The notes under the pieces are model-generated. The model searched no databases, had not been told where the DNA came from, and was given only the letters and a program-made list of their open reading frames with translations. 64,000 nucleotides of DNA from Pseudomonas fluorescens (GTDB lineage: Bacteria > Pseudomonadota > Gammaproteobacteria > Pseudomonadales > Pseudomonadaceae): positions 62,001 through 126,000 of the forward strand of contig NZ_LVEJ01000026.1 in NCBI RefSeq assembly GCF_001648775.1. The letters are read 5' to 3'. The translations under genes were made by a program, and so were the position numbers. Numbering within the stretch: position 1 is the stretch's first letter; every line of letters begins with the position of its first letter. Positions 1 through 8,543 of the stretch are shown in pieces.

Positions 1-413
1 CCTTTCTCGCCGAGTTGATGCCGCAGTACCCGATCTATGTGCCGATGCTGCCGCCCGATGCGCAGGCCTGCATTGGCCGCATCCACCCGGACGGCCAGGA
101 AGCGTTCGACATTCTCGAACGCGAAGGTTTTGAAACCAACAGCTACATCGACCTGTTCGATGCCGGCCCGACCTTGTATGCGCGTACGGCGAATATCCGT
201 TCGATCGCCCGCAGCCACACGGCGCCCGTGCAACAAAAGGCGCACATCGATGCCCGTGGTCGCTATCTGCTGAGCAACGATGCGCTGCACAACTACCGCG
301 CGATCATCGCCGAACTGGATTACCAGCCCGGTCAACCGCTGGCGCTCACCCCGGCAATGTGTACGGCGCTGAACGTGACCGATGGCAACCCGATCCGCCT
401 GATTGCCCTGTGA
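1..413 (+). CDS. aruF: Arginine N-succinyltransferase, alpha subunit (C-terminal part)
   Basis: The reading frame is open from the window edge (it begins FLAELMP) to a TGA at 413, so only about the last 136 residues are present. They match the C-terminal part of AruF, which with AruG forms the enzyme that succinylates the alpha-amino group of arginine, the first step of the AST catabolic pathway. The stretch TNSYIDLFDAGPTLYART and the end VTDGNPIRLIAL are typical. aruG follows 61 bases downstream in the same direction, as in known Pseudomonas aru operons. The ATG at 15 is internal. Confidence 0.93.
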   Translation, partial: FLAELMPQYPIYVPMLPPDAQACIGRIHPDGQEAFDILEREGFETNSYIDLFDAGPTLYARTANIRSIARSHTAPVQQKAHIDARGRYLLSNDALHNYRAIIAELDYQPGQPLALTPAMCTALNVTDGNPIRLIAL

Positions 414-474
414 ACCGCGCCCGGTTCAGCACCCAACGACAGTGCCCGAACAGGCGCGCAGAAGGAGTTACCGC

Positions 475-1509
475 ATGATTGTCCGCCCGGTCAAAGTCAA
501 CGACTTGCCAGCCTTGATGACGCTGGTGCGCCAGGCCGGCCCGGGGTTCACCACCCTGCCGGCCAACGAAGATCGCCTGGCCCACCGGGTGCGCTGGGCG
601 CAACGGGCGTTCGCCGAACAAGTGGAACGTGCCGATGCCGATTACCTGTTCGTGCTCGAAGACGATGACTTGCGCGTGGTCGGTGTCAGCGCGTTATCCG
701 GCGCGGTTGGCCTGCGTGAGCCCTGGTACAACTATCGGGTCGGGCTGACCGTGAGTTCGGCGCCGGACCTGGGCATTCAGCGGCAGATTCCGACGCTGTT
801 CCTCAACAACGAACTGACCGGCCAATCGGAGCTGTGCTCGTTGTTCCTCGGTCATGATTACCGTCACGGCAGCAACGGCCGGCTGCTATCGCTTGGGCGC
901 TTGCTGTTTGTCGCCGAGTTTCCGCACCTGTTTGGCGAGAAGATGATCGCCGAACTGCGCGGCAGTGCCGATGAACAGGGTTGTTCGCCGTTCTGGGACA
1001 GTCTGGGCCGGCACTTCTTCCAGATGGATTTCAGCCACGCCGATCACTTGTCGGGGTTGGGCAACAAATCGTTCATCGCCGAACTGATGCCGCGCCAGCC
1101 GCTGTACACCTGCCTGCTCACTGAACAGGCGCAAGCGGCCATCGGCCAGGCGCACCCGAATACCGAGCCGGCGTTGAAAATCCTGCAAGCGGAAGGTTTC
1201 ACCCACAAAGGCTATATCGATATTTTCGACGGTGGCCCGGTGATCGAAGCGCCGGTGCGCAACATTCGCACGGTGCGCGACAGCCTTGAGCTGACCCTGA
1301 GCCTCGGCACCCCGGACGAACAGGCACCGCTGTGGCTGATTCATAACCGTCGTCTGGAAAACTGTCGTATCACTGTCGCCCGCGCCCGCCGGGTCGGCAG
1401 CAGCCTGATGATCGACCGCCTGACCGCCAAGCGCCTGCAACTGCAACCGGGCAATTCGGTACGCGCGGTGATGCTGCCCAATCAACAGCAGCAGGCCGTG
1501 GCGGCCTGA
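475..1509 (+). CDS. aruG: Arginine N-succinyltransferase, beta subunit
   Basis: This 344-residue protein is the partner of AruF. The start at 475 (MIVRPVKVNDLPALM) is chosen because AGAAGGAG lies just upstream and family members begin this way; an earlier in-frame start at 403 would overlap aruF and has no ribosome site. Features seen are LREPWYNYRVGLTVS near residue 80, SPFWDSLGRHFFQMDF near 175 and a C-terminal KRLQLQPGNSVRAVML. The protein is cytoplasmic. astD normally follows in Pseudomonas but is not here; the next gene is an oxaloacetate decarboxylase 166 bases on. Confidence 0.94.
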   Translation: MIVRPVKVNDLPALMTLVRQAGPGFTTLPANEDRLAHRVRWAQRAFAEQVERADADYLFVLEDDDLRVVGVSALSGAVGLREPWYNYRVGLTVSSAPDLGIQRQIPTLFLNNELTGQSELCSLFLGHDYRHGSNGRLLSLGRLLFVAEFPHLFGEKMIAELRGSADEQGCSPFWDSLGRHFFQMDFSHADHLSGLGNKSFIAELMPRQPLYTCLLTEQAQAAIGQAHPNTEPALKILQAEGFTHKGYIDIFDGGPVIEAPVRNIRTVRDSLELTLSLGTPDEQAPLWLIHNRRLENCRITVARARRVGSSLMIDRLTAKRLQLQPGNSVRAVMLPNQQQQAVAA

Positions 1510-1675
1510 CTGCCCGCCCCTTTGGAGATGAATCCTTTCAGCGCAGAATTCATCCTCCAGCGTCACGGCGTAAATTCGTCATGATCCTTGACCCATTCGC
1601 GTGATAGCCTTTTCATTCTTCGGCGTTGACACATTTGCTCAAGCCTTTCCATTCCTTTGTATTGGTGGAACTCGT

Positions 1676-2545
1676 ATGACCAGGCTTTCTCATCAAGATT
1701 TGCGCCGTAGTTTCCGTCAGCTGCTGGCCTCCGACACCTGCTACCACACCGCGTCGGTGTTCGACCCGATGTCCGCCCGCATCGCCGCTGACCTGGGTTT
1801 TGAAGTGGGAATTCTCGGCGGTTCCGTGGCTTCGTTGCAGGTGCTCGGCGCACCGGACTTCGCCCTGATCACCCTCAGCGAGTTCGCCGAACAGGCTACC
1901 CGTATCGGCCGCGTCGCCCAATTGCCGGTGATCGCCGACGCCGACCACGGCTATGGCAACGCCCTTAACGTGATGCGCACCATCGTCGAACTGGAGCGCG
2001 CCGGCGTCGCCGCCCTGACCATCGAAGACACCTTGCTGCCGGCGCAATTCGGGCGCAAATCCACCGACTTGATCACGGTTGCCGAAGGCGTCGGCAAGAT
2101 CCGTGCGGCACTGGAAGCCCGGGTCGACTCGGAAATGGCAATCATCGCCCGCACCAATGCCGGCATCCTGCCAAACCAGGAAATCATCAGCCGCACCCGG
2201 CAGTATCAGGCAGCGGGTGCTGACGGCATCTGCATGGTCGGGATTCAGGATTTTGATCAACTGGAACAGATCGCCGAACATCTGACCGTGCCGTTGATGC
2301 TGGTCACCTACGGCAACCCGGCACTGCGTGATGACAAACGCCTGGCCGAACTCGGCGTGCGTGTGACCATCGATGGCCACGGCGCTTACTTCGCGGCGAT
2401 CAAGGCCACTTACGACAGCCTGCGCGAACAGCGACAGATCTTCACCCAGGCGTCCGACCTGAGCGCGACCGAGTTGACGCACACCTATACCCAGCCGGAG
2501 GAATACATTCTCTGGGCCAAGGAATACATGAGCGTCAAGGAGTGA
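1676..2545 (+). CDS. Oxaloacetate decarboxylase (isocitrate lyase/PEP mutase superfamily)
   Basis: This 289-residue enzyme resembles P. aeruginosa PA4872, which decarboxylates oxaloacetate to pyruvate and CO2. It is a TIM barrel of the PEP mutase/isocitrate lyase superfamily. Seen in order: YHTASVFDPMSARIA, GGSVASLQ, the metal-binding loop ADADHGYGN near residue 85, TIEDTLLP near 115, and IIARTNA. The start at 1676 matches the family N-terminus (MTRLSHQDLRR); an in-frame start 75 bases upstream would add an atypical leader. It could share aru transcription, but a 166-base gap with a weak hairpin (about 1523-1557) separates it from aruG. A pair of REP palindromes follows. Confidence 0.92.
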   Translation: MTRLSHQDLRRSFRQLLASDTCYHTASVFDPMSARIAADLGFEVGILGGSVASLQVLGAPDFALITLSEFAEQATRIGRVAQLPVIADADHGYGNALNVMRTIVELERAGVAALTIEDTLLPAQFGRKSTDLITVAEGVGKIRAALEARVDSEMAIIARTNAGILPNQEIISRTRQYQAAGADGICMVGIQDFDQLEQIAEHLTVPLMLVTYGNPALRDDKRLAELGVRVTIDGHGAYFAAIKATYDSLREQRQIFTQASDLSATELTHTYTQPEEYILWAKEYMSVKE

Positions 2546-2564
2546 GGCACACGCTTCACCGGCC

Positions 2565-2661
2565 CCTTCGCGAGCAGGCTCGCTCCCACATTTGATCTGT
2601 GTCGAACACCAATAGGGTGTACACCCAAGATCCACTGTGGGAGCGAGCCTGCTCGCGAAGG
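2565..2661. repeat. REP doublet (inverted pair)
   Basis: Two copies of the Pseudomonas REP palindrome face each other: arms at 2565-2590 and 2636-2661, 26 bases each, core TTCGCGAGCAGGCTCGCTCC. It lies between two convergent genes, where it could act as a bidirectional transcription barrier. Confidence 0.93.
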
Positions 2662-2678
2662 CGTCTGCCGCTACACCG

Positions 2679-2981
2679 CTACATCGGCGTTTTATAAGCC
2701 TCTTCCCGCTGCACCGCCCGCGCTTGAATCACATTCAGAATCGCACAGCCCTCGCGCATCAACAGATGCACCGCGCTGGTCACCCGTGTCAGATCGCAAT
2801 CGGAAATGTCCTTGAGGCTGAGGCTGGCGAAGGTGTCCGCCAGATCGCGCACGACCACAAACCGGTGCATCGCACAGGCGGCCAGGTCGCTGAGTTCTGA
2901 ATGGGTGTTGAGGAAGAGCACCGGGGATTCGGCGTCGTAGGTGTCGATGGGGAGGTAGCGGGGTATTACTTGGTCGGTCAT
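2679..2981 (-). CDS. Small conserved-looking protein of unknown function
   Basis: This is a 100-residue protein without signal peptide or clear membrane segment. The start at 2981 is supported by GGAG nine bases upstream. It is rich in hydrophobic heptads (LSDLAACAMHRFVVVRDLAD, VTSAVHLLMREGCAILNVIQ), consistent with a small helical bundle. It resembles small Pseudomonas proteins of the DUF3077/DUF6124 type in overall pattern, but I cannot confirm membership. An antisense frame over the same stretch (2692-3039) is judged a shadow. Upstream lies a direct repeat of CCAAATAGGGGTC that may belong to its promoter. Confidence 0.65.
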   Translation of the reverse strand: MTDQVIPRYLPIDTYDAESPVLFLNTHSELSDLAACAMHRFVVVRDLADTFASLSLKDISDCDLTRVTSAVHLLMREGCAILNVIQARAVQREEAYKTPM

Positions 2982-2989
2982 AGATTACA

Positions 2990-3016
2990 CTCCAAATAGG
3001 GGTCCAAATAGGGGTC
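2990..3016. repeat. Short direct repeat upstream of the 2981 gene
   Basis: CCAAATAGGGGTC occurs twice in tandem (2992-3004 and 3004-3016), about 15-35 bases upstream of the minus-strand start at 2981. It could be a pair of regulator sites or a local duplication. Confidence 0.6.
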
Positions 3017-3166
3017 AGGTGCTGTATTCGACCGGCCAAGATCGTCGCGGAGTTTTCTGCGAGCCGAGACTATAAGAGCCGCGCTCAACGGCCGCAACGA
3101 GAGCTTCTGTCAGACTTTTCGGTATTTTTTGTGCGCCGTCCGCGACTTCCACTTTTCCCACAAAAG

Positions 3167-3350
3167 CCCCTCACCCTAGCCCTCTCCCGGAGGGAGAGGG
3201 GACTGATTGGGGGATGCTCGGGAGCTACGCCGACTTGAAACACCGCGCTGTATCCGATTTTGATTTCAAACTGATCCTTCAGGTTTTCGTGTTAATAACA
3301 AACAACGCGGTCAGTCCCCTCTCCCTCCGGGAGAGGGTTAGGGTGAGGGG
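3167..3350. repeat. 39-base inverted repeat pair around a 106-base spacer
   Basis: The sequence at 3167-3205 recurs in reverse complement at 3312-3350 with one mismatch. Each arm holds its own palindrome (CCTCTCCCGGAGGGAGAGG). The spacer has a short frame but nothing recognisable. This CCCTCTCCC/GGGAGAGGG family is a widely dispersed REP-type repeat, different from the other REPs here. The rest of the gene-free stretch 2982-3370 shows nothing else I recognise. Confidence 0.85.
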
Positions 3351-3370
3351 CCGTCACACCACAGGCCCAC

Positions 3371-4609
3371 TCAGCGCGGCTTCGCCAACTCCATAATCAT
3401 CCGCGACAACAGATAAATCCGTGGCGCCACGCTCGCCACTTCGGCGTACTCCTCCGGCGTGTGGATATTGCCGCCGACAATCCCGAAGCCATCCAGCGTC
3501 GGCGTGCCGACCCCGGCCGAGAGGCTGGCATCCGCCGCGCCACCACTGCCCTCTTCGGTCAGCTTGCGGCCGATCTCGCCGTAAATCCCTTGGGCCATGG
3601 CCATCAAGCGATCCGACTCGGGCGTCTGCGGCATCGGTGGCAAACCGCGTTGCAGAGAAGTCTTCACTTCGGTTTCAGGAATCAGTTTGTCCTGCGACAC
3701 CCGCGCCAGATCCTTCTCGATCCGGTCGAATTCCTCCGGCACTGCTGCACGCACATCAGCCTTGGCCGTGGCTTGATCGGGGATCACGTTGGTGCGGTCG
3801 CCAGCCTTGAGCACGGTGAAGTTGATGGTGGTTTTCTTCGCCTCGTCGCCGAGTTTGCCCAGTTGCAGGATCTGATGCGCCGCTTCCATGGCCGCATTGC
3901 GCCCCAGTTCCGGCGCGACGCCGGCGTGCGCAGCCTTACCCTTGACCTCGACCAGCGCCGTCGCGCTGCCCTTGCGCCACACCACCAGACCGTCGGCCGG
4001 ACGCCCCGGCTCAAGGTTGAGGGTCACGTCGTGCTGTTTGGCGGTTTTCTTGATCAGGTCGGTGGCGACGTCCGAACCGGTTTCTTCGCTGGCATCGAGC
4101 AGGAAGGTGATTTGCGCGTAGTCCTTGAAGTCGAGGTTTTTCAGGACTTTCAGTGCGTAGATCCCGGCGACGATGCCGCCCTTGTCATCCATCACGCCCG
4201 GCCCGTAGGCGCGGCCGTCCTTGATGTGGAATGGCCGTTCGGCGGCAGAGCCTTCCTTGAACACCGTGTCCATGTGCGCCATCAGCAGGATCTTCGCCTG
4301 GCCGGTGCCTTTGAACGTGGCCAGTACGTGGTTGGATTTTTCCGGCGTGTTGGGCACTAACTCAATGGTGGCGCCGAGCTTTTTCAGCTCATCGATGGCG
4401 ATGTCGCTGACTTGTTTGAGGCCCGGTTCATAACCGGAGCCGGAGTCGATATTGACCAGCCGCTCCAGCAGCTTCAGCGCTTCAGGCTGGTATTGCTCGG
4501 CATCGGCGAGCACTTGTTTGTGCGGTTCGGCGAAGGCGTAGAGAGAAGAAAATGCGAGAGACAGGCCAAGGCTGGCCGCCAGCAGGGAACGGGGAAATGA
4601 GCACGTCAT
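3371..4609 (-). CDS. M20 family zinc peptidase, CPG2-like (glutamate carboxypeptidase)
   Basis: This 412-residue exported hydrolase resembles carboxypeptidase G2, which removes C-terminal glutamate from folate-type compounds. The start at 4609 gives a classical signal peptide (MTCSFPRSLLAASLGLSL ... AFA|EP) and has AAGGAT upstream; an upstream in-frame start would bury it. CPG2 active-site residues are matched almost position for position: His112 (AHMDT), Asp141 (VMDDKGG), the general base Glu175 with Glu176 (ASEETG), Glu200 (NLEPGRP) and a C-terminal His383 (GGNIHTPEE). The dimerisation insert lies between (KAAHAGVAPE). Probable location is the periplasm; its natural substrate is not shown by the context. 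The gene stands alone, with REPs upstream. Confidence 0.9.
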   Translation of the reverse strand: MTCSFPRSLLAASLGLSLAFSSLYAFAEPHKQVLADAEQYQPEALKLLERLVNIDSGSGYEPGLKQVSDIAIDELKKLGATIELVPNTPEKSNHVLATFKGTGQAKILLMAHMDTVFKEGSAAERPFHIKDGRAYGPGVMDDKGGIVAGIYALKVLKNLDFKDYAQITFLLDASEETGSDVATDLIKKTAKQHDVTLNLEPGRPADGLVVWRKGSATALVEVKGKAAHAGVAPELGRNAAMEAAHQILQLGKLGDEAKKTTINFTVLKAGDRTNVIPDQATAKADVRAAVPEEFDRIEKDLARVSQDKLIPETEVKTSLQRGLPPMPQTPESDRLMAMAQGIYGEIGRKLTEEGSGGAADASLSAGVGTPTLDGFGIVGGNIHTPEEYAEVASVAPRIYLLSRMIMELAKPR

Positions 4610-4710
4610 GAAGCGATCCTTGTTTCGCGTCGGGAGGGATTTAACCGTACCCGACATCGGCGCGAGGCTCTACACCGAATGCGACACTGATCTAACCAAC
4701 AACACAAAAA

Positions 4711-4804
4711 CCTGTGGGAGCGAGCCTGCTCGCGAAAGCGGTGGATCAGTCAACATTGATATCGCCTGGCAGGACGCCTTCGCGAGCAAGCTCGCTCCCA
4801 CAGG
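4711..4804. repeat. REP doublet (inverted pair)
   Basis: Inverted REP copies at 4711-4736 and 4779-4804 lie between the peptidase start (4609) and the end of the cyclase gene (4823), both on the minus strand. Bases GAAAGCGGTGGATCAGTCA after the left arm recur next to the REP pair at 58475, so this is the same REP subfamily. Confidence 0.92.
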
Positions 4805-4822
4805 GGGGCTACGGTGTAGCGG

Positions 4823-5896
4823 TCAAACCGAATCGAGCAACGTTTGCCGTGGCTTGTCATCGCAATTGCAGATCACCCGATTACGCCCGCTGGCCTTGGC
4901 TTCATACAGCGCCTGATCGGCATCATTGAGCCAGCGCGTCGCATCGGCATGCGCCGGATCGTAGGCCGCCAGGCCAATGCTCAAACTGACTTTCAATGCC
5001 GGGTTCTGCTCATAACCGAGAATGGCGAAACGCTCGCGCAACGCTTCCATCGCCTGGGCGGCGTTGAACAGCGGCAGCTCCGGCAGAATCACGCAAAATT
5101 CATCGCCACCGTAGCGCCCGGCAATATCAGTCGCGCGCAGGTTCTGTTTAAGCATCTTGCTCAACTGGCGCAGGACGATATCGCCGGCGACGTGACCGTA
5201 AGTGTCGTTGATCGCCTTGAAATGATCGATGTCGATCAACGCAATCGCTGCGCCCTGCTTCTGCCGTTTGCAGCGCTGAAAGGCGATTTCCAGTTGATCC
5301 TTCCAGGCGCCGTGATTGAGCAACCCGGTGAGGCTGTCGGTACGGCTCAGCGCAAGCAATTCACGCTTGTGCTGGCCGAGGGTGTAAGCCTGACGAAAAC
5401 AGATCCAGCCCAACGCCAGCGGATACAGCATCAACAGCGGCAGGCAGGCATACAGTTGCAGCGGCGAAGTGGCCGGGATGAACGCCGGGGCAAACACCAC
5501 CAGCCCGACGCCGACCCCGAGAATCTGCGCCGCCAGCCCGGCCAGCAGAAATCGCACGCCACCGATGGCGACGTTGTTCATCGCCATCATCGAAATGGTC
5601 GTGGCACTGGGCAGAGGATTGAACTGCATGGCGGCGACCCAGAAGCCGCCGAGGAACGCGTCGATCAACAGGTTTCGATGTTCGGCGTGATAAGGCACGC
5701 TCGAACGGCGCGCCCATTGAAAGGCCAGGTGCGGCCAGATCAGGCCATTGCTCACCATCAGCGCCCAGACCCAGGCCGGCGGGTCGAGCGGGTACATCGC
5801 CACGCTCACGCACAGCAGCCCCAGGACCAGGCCGAGGGTTCGCGATGTATAAAGCCTCCTGGCCAATGAAAGTCCCTTTCCTCCCGTGTTTCCCAT
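4823..5896 (-). CDS. Diguanylate cyclase with MASE2 membrane sensor domain
   Basis: This 357-residue protein has an N-terminal MASE2-like membrane domain (residues about 10-165, several hydrophobic helices, typical WPHLAFQWARR and HRNLLIDAFLGG) and a C-terminal GGDEF domain (about 185-345). It should make cyclic di-GMP from two GTP at the inner membrane. The catalytic motif RYGGDEF is intact (263-267), with metal-binding IDIDHFK, and an inhibitory I-site RATD (254-257) lies five residues before GGDEF, so product feedback is expected. The layout matches E. coli DgcC (AdrA). GAGG precedes the start. It is a single gene; a link to the polysaccharide cluster at 37.5-56.3 kb is only a guess. Confidence 0.93.
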   Translation of the reverse strand: MGNTGGKGLSLARRLYTSRTLGLVLGLLCVSVAMYPLDPPAWVWALMVSNGLIWPHLAFQWARRSSVPYHAEHRNLLIDAFLGGFWVAAMQFNPLPSATTISMMAMNNVAIGGVRFLLAGLAAQILGVGVGLVVFAPAFIPATSPLQLYACLPLLMLYPLALGWICFRQAYTLGQHKRELLALSRTDSLTGLLNHGAWKDQLEIAFQRCKRQKQGAAIALIDIDHFKAINDTYGHVAGDIVLRQLSKMLKQNLRATDIAGRYGGDEFCVILPELPLFNAAQAMEALRERFAILGYEQNPALKVSLSIGLAAYDPAHADATRWLNDADQALYEAKASGRNRVICNCDDKPRQTLLDSV

Positions 5897-6085
5897 AAGG
5901 GCCTCGATGACTCGACGGAACCTGCACAGCGTAGGACAGATGTGATGGGAGTCTATCAGGGCGACGTTAAATAGCCATCACCGGCCAGCGGGCTGAATAG
6001 AGCGACATCAAGGCCGCACACAGTGCAAATATTTGGCTATACATGAAAGGAGGAAAACGGAAAAACAACTATAAGAAGGAGGCCC

Positions 6086-7540
6086 ATGCACACCTATCAC
6101 GTGTTGATCATCGGCAGCGGATTTGGCGGGCAATGTGCGGCCGTCAACTTGCTCAAGGCCGGAATCGACGACTTTCGCCTGCTGGAACGCCGGGACTTCT
6201 TCGGCGGCACCTGGTGCCAGAACACCTACCCCGGCGCGGCGGTGGACGTGCCGTCGCCGCTGTATTCACTGTCGTTCGCTGCGTACCGCTGGTCGCAGAT
6301 GTTTGCCGAACAGGCCGAACTGCAGCGCTACACCGAACATGTCATCGAGCAGTTCGGCTTGCGCGAGCGCGTCGAACTGCAAACCAACGTCGAACGCATC
6401 GAATGGGACGATGAGGCCAAGCGCTGGGCCGTGCACACCGCCAACAAGGGCACTTTCTACGCGCAGTTCCTGATCAACGCGACCGGCCCGCTCAGCCAAC
6501 CGGTAATCCCGCACTTCCCCGGCCAGGATCGCTTTCAGGGCAAGAGTTTTCACACAAACAATTGGGATCACAGCTACGACTATCGCGGTAAACGCGTGGC
6601 CATCGTCGGCAGCGGAGCCAGCGCGGTCCAGGTGATTCCGGCGATTGCGCCGCAGGTTGAGCAACTGCATGTCTTTCAACGCACGCCGCACTGGGTGCTG
6701 CCCCGTGCTGACCGCACCTTCGGCCCGCTGCAACGCTGGCTGCTGAGTTTGAAACCAGCCTATAAGCTGTTGCGCTGGTTGATCTACTGGCAATTCGAAA
6801 CCCGGGTGATTGCGTTCAAATACTCGAAAGCGGCGATCCACATGGTCCAGCGCCAGGCACTGCGCTTGCTCGAACGTCAGGTACGCGACCCGGTGCTGCG
6901 GAAAAAACTCACGCCGGACTTCACCATCGGCTGCAAACGCGTACTGCTTTCCAACACCTATTACCCGGCGTTGACCCGCGCCAATGTGACGCTGCACACC
7001 CGCGAGCAAGGCATCGCCTCAATCGATGAACGCGGGATCAACACGCAGGACGGCCAGCACATCGATGTGGATCTGATCGTCTGGTCGACCGGTTACGACG
7101 CCACCGACGGGGTTATTTCCTACCCGGTCAGCGGAAAAAACGCCGTGCAACTCAGAGATGTCTGGGCGCAATACCCGCGCGCTTATCTGGGCACCAGCCT
7201 GCCGGACTTTCCCAACCTGTTTATCGTCACCGGCCCTAACACCGGCATTGGCCACACTTCGGCGCTGTTCATCATCGAATCGCAGATGAACTACATCATC
7301 GACTGCATCCGCACGCTGAAAGCCCAAGGCCTGCGCAGCATCGAAGTGCGCCCCGAAGCGGAACGTACCTACACTGCAATGATCCACCGGGAAATGGAGC
7401 GCACGGTGTGGAAGTCCGGTGGCTGCCACAGTTGGTATCAAAGCAAGAGCGGTCATGTGATCGCGATGTTTCCCGGCTTCAGTTTCAGCTACCACCGCTT
7501 GACCCGGGCGCTGAAACCGGCCGACCACATTCTGTCCTGA
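6086..7540 (+). CDS. Baeyer-Villiger-type flavin monooxygenase
   Basis: This 484-residue FAD/NADPH enzyme should insert one oxygen atom into ketones to give esters or lactones. The FAD Rossmann motif is at residues 10-15 (IIGSGFGGQ), the second nucleotide site near 175 (VAIVGSGASAVQ), and the type I BVMO fingerprint FxGxxxHxxxW at 150-160 (FQGKSFHTNNW, followed by D). Length is a little below the 500-550 usual for the family. AAGGAGG lies at the ideal distance from the start. An alpha/beta hydrolase follows 21 bases downstream, so the pair likely forms a short operon for ketone breakdown. Confidence 0.9.
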   Translation: MHTYHVLIIGSGFGGQCAAVNLLKAGIDDFRLLERRDFFGGTWCQNTYPGAAVDVPSPLYSLSFAAYRWSQMFAEQAELQRYTEHVIEQFGLRERVELQTNVERIEWDDEAKRWAVHTANKGTFYAQFLINATGPLSQPVIPHFPGQDRFQGKSFHTNNWDHSYDYRGKRVAIVGSGASAVQVIPAIAPQVEQLHVFQRTPHWVLPRADRTFGPLQRWLLSLKPAYKLLRWLIYWQFETRVIAFKYSKAAIHMVQRQALRLLERQVRDPVLRKKLTPDFTIGCKRVLLSNTYYPALTRANVTLHTREQGIASIDERGINTQDGQHIDVDLIVWSTGYDATDGVISYPVSGKNAVQLRDVWAQYPRAYLGTSLPDFPNLFIVTGPNTGIGHTSALFIIESQMNYIIDCIRTLKAQGLRSIEVRPEAERTYTAMIHREMERTVWKSGGCHSWYQSKSGHVIAMFPGFSFSYHRLTRALKPADHILS

Positions 7541-7561
7541 ACACGTAAAAGGAAGACGTCG

Positions 7562-8488
7562 ATGCTTTTGCTGTTTGTCGCCCTCGCGGTTTTCGTGGCC
7601 TGGAGCTGGTTGAGTTATCCGGCGGTCGGTCATTGGCTGTATGACCTGAACATGGCCGTCGAGGCCAAGTTGTACAAACTGCACAAGATCGAAGTGCCGA
7701 TCGCCGAAATGACGGTGTCAACCTGGCAAGGCGGGCCGTACGAAGCGGCCAGCGCGATCCTGATGTTGCACGGCTACAGCGCTGACAAGAACCTGTGGCT
7801 GCGCTTTTCCCGGCACTTCGTACGCCAGTATCGGGTGATCATCCCGGACCAGGCCGGCCACGGTGAAACCGGCTTCAAGGCCGGCGGCGGCTACGACATT
7901 GCGCTGCAGGCCAAGCGCATGATTCAACTGCTCGACGTCTGCGGCGTGGAAAAAGTCCACGTGATCGGCAACTCGATGGGCGGCTACATCGCCGCGTGGC
8001 TGGCCGCGACCTATCCAGACCGGATTGCCTCGGTGGCGCTGATCGACCCGGCCGGCGTCACCGCGCCGCAAGCCAGCGACATGGAGCGCCACCTCGCGCG
8101 TGGGCATAACCCGTTCCTGATCAATTCCCGCGAGGAGTTCCAGCGCTTTTACGCGATGACCATGGCCTCGCCGCCGTGGGTGCCGAAACTGGTTCTGGAT
8201 GCTATCGCCCAGCGCTACGAACAACAGCGCGATGAACTGGAAGAGATCTTCCGCGACTTCCGCGCCAGCGAGCCGATGGAGCCGAAACTGGCCGACATCA
8301 AGTGCCCGGCGCTGTTGCTCTGGGGCCGCAAGGACCGGCTGATCGACGTCAGCAGCGTGCCGGTCTGGAGCAAAGGCATCGCCAATTTGCGCGTGGAGGT
8401 GTGGGATCACGTCGGGCATATGCCGATGGTCGAACAGCCGGGAAATACTGCGCGCCTGTATCGCGAATTCCTGGAATCCCAAGGATGA
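7562..8488 (+). CDS. Alpha/beta hydrolase (lipase/esterase type)
   Basis: This 308-residue protein has an N-terminal hydrophobic segment (MLLLFVALAVFVAWSWL) that anchors or exports it, then an alpha/beta hydrolase fold. The oxyanion motif is MLHGYSADK, the nucleophile elbow GNSMGG (Ser138), the acid Asp258 (GRKDRL) and the base His286 (VGHMP). It sits 21 bases behind the Baeyer-Villiger enzyme with AAGGAAG upstream, so it probably hydrolyses the ester that enzyme makes. The family is broad and the true substrate cannot be read from the sequence. Confidence 0.88.
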   Translation: MLLLFVALAVFVAWSWLSYPAVGHWLYDLNMAVEAKLYKLHKIEVPIAEMTVSTWQGGPYEAASAILMLHGYSADKNLWLRFSRHFVRQYRVIIPDQAGHGETGFKAGGGYDIALQAKRMIQLLDVCGVEKVHVIGNSMGGYIAAWLAATYPDRIASVALIDPAGVTAPQASDMERHLARGHNPFLINSREEFQRFYAMTMASPPWVPKLVLDAIAQRYEQQRDELEEIFRDFRASEPMEPKLADIKCPALLLWGRKDRLIDVSSVPVWSKGIANLRVEVWDHVGHMPMVEQPGNTARLYREFLESQG

Positions 8489-8543
8489 CAATGCCCCCTC
8501 GCCACAGGAAAGCATTTCAAGCGCGAGAATTCGGTAGGTTGAG

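Noticed and set aside
1523..1557. Hairpin (GATGAAT / ATTCATC) behind aruG as a terminator
   Set aside because: The stem is short and no T-run follows on either side; not supported as a terminator.
3461..4360. Long open frame on the plus strand opposite the CPG2-like gene
   Set aside because: High GC makes long antisense frames common; the minus-strand frame has a signal peptide and all catalytic residues, and the plus frame has no recognisable domain or ribosome site.
5361..5927. 188-codon minus-strand frame overlapping the cyclase start
   Set aside because: It is another frame of the MASE2 region with no domain; the cyclase frame has all the motifs.
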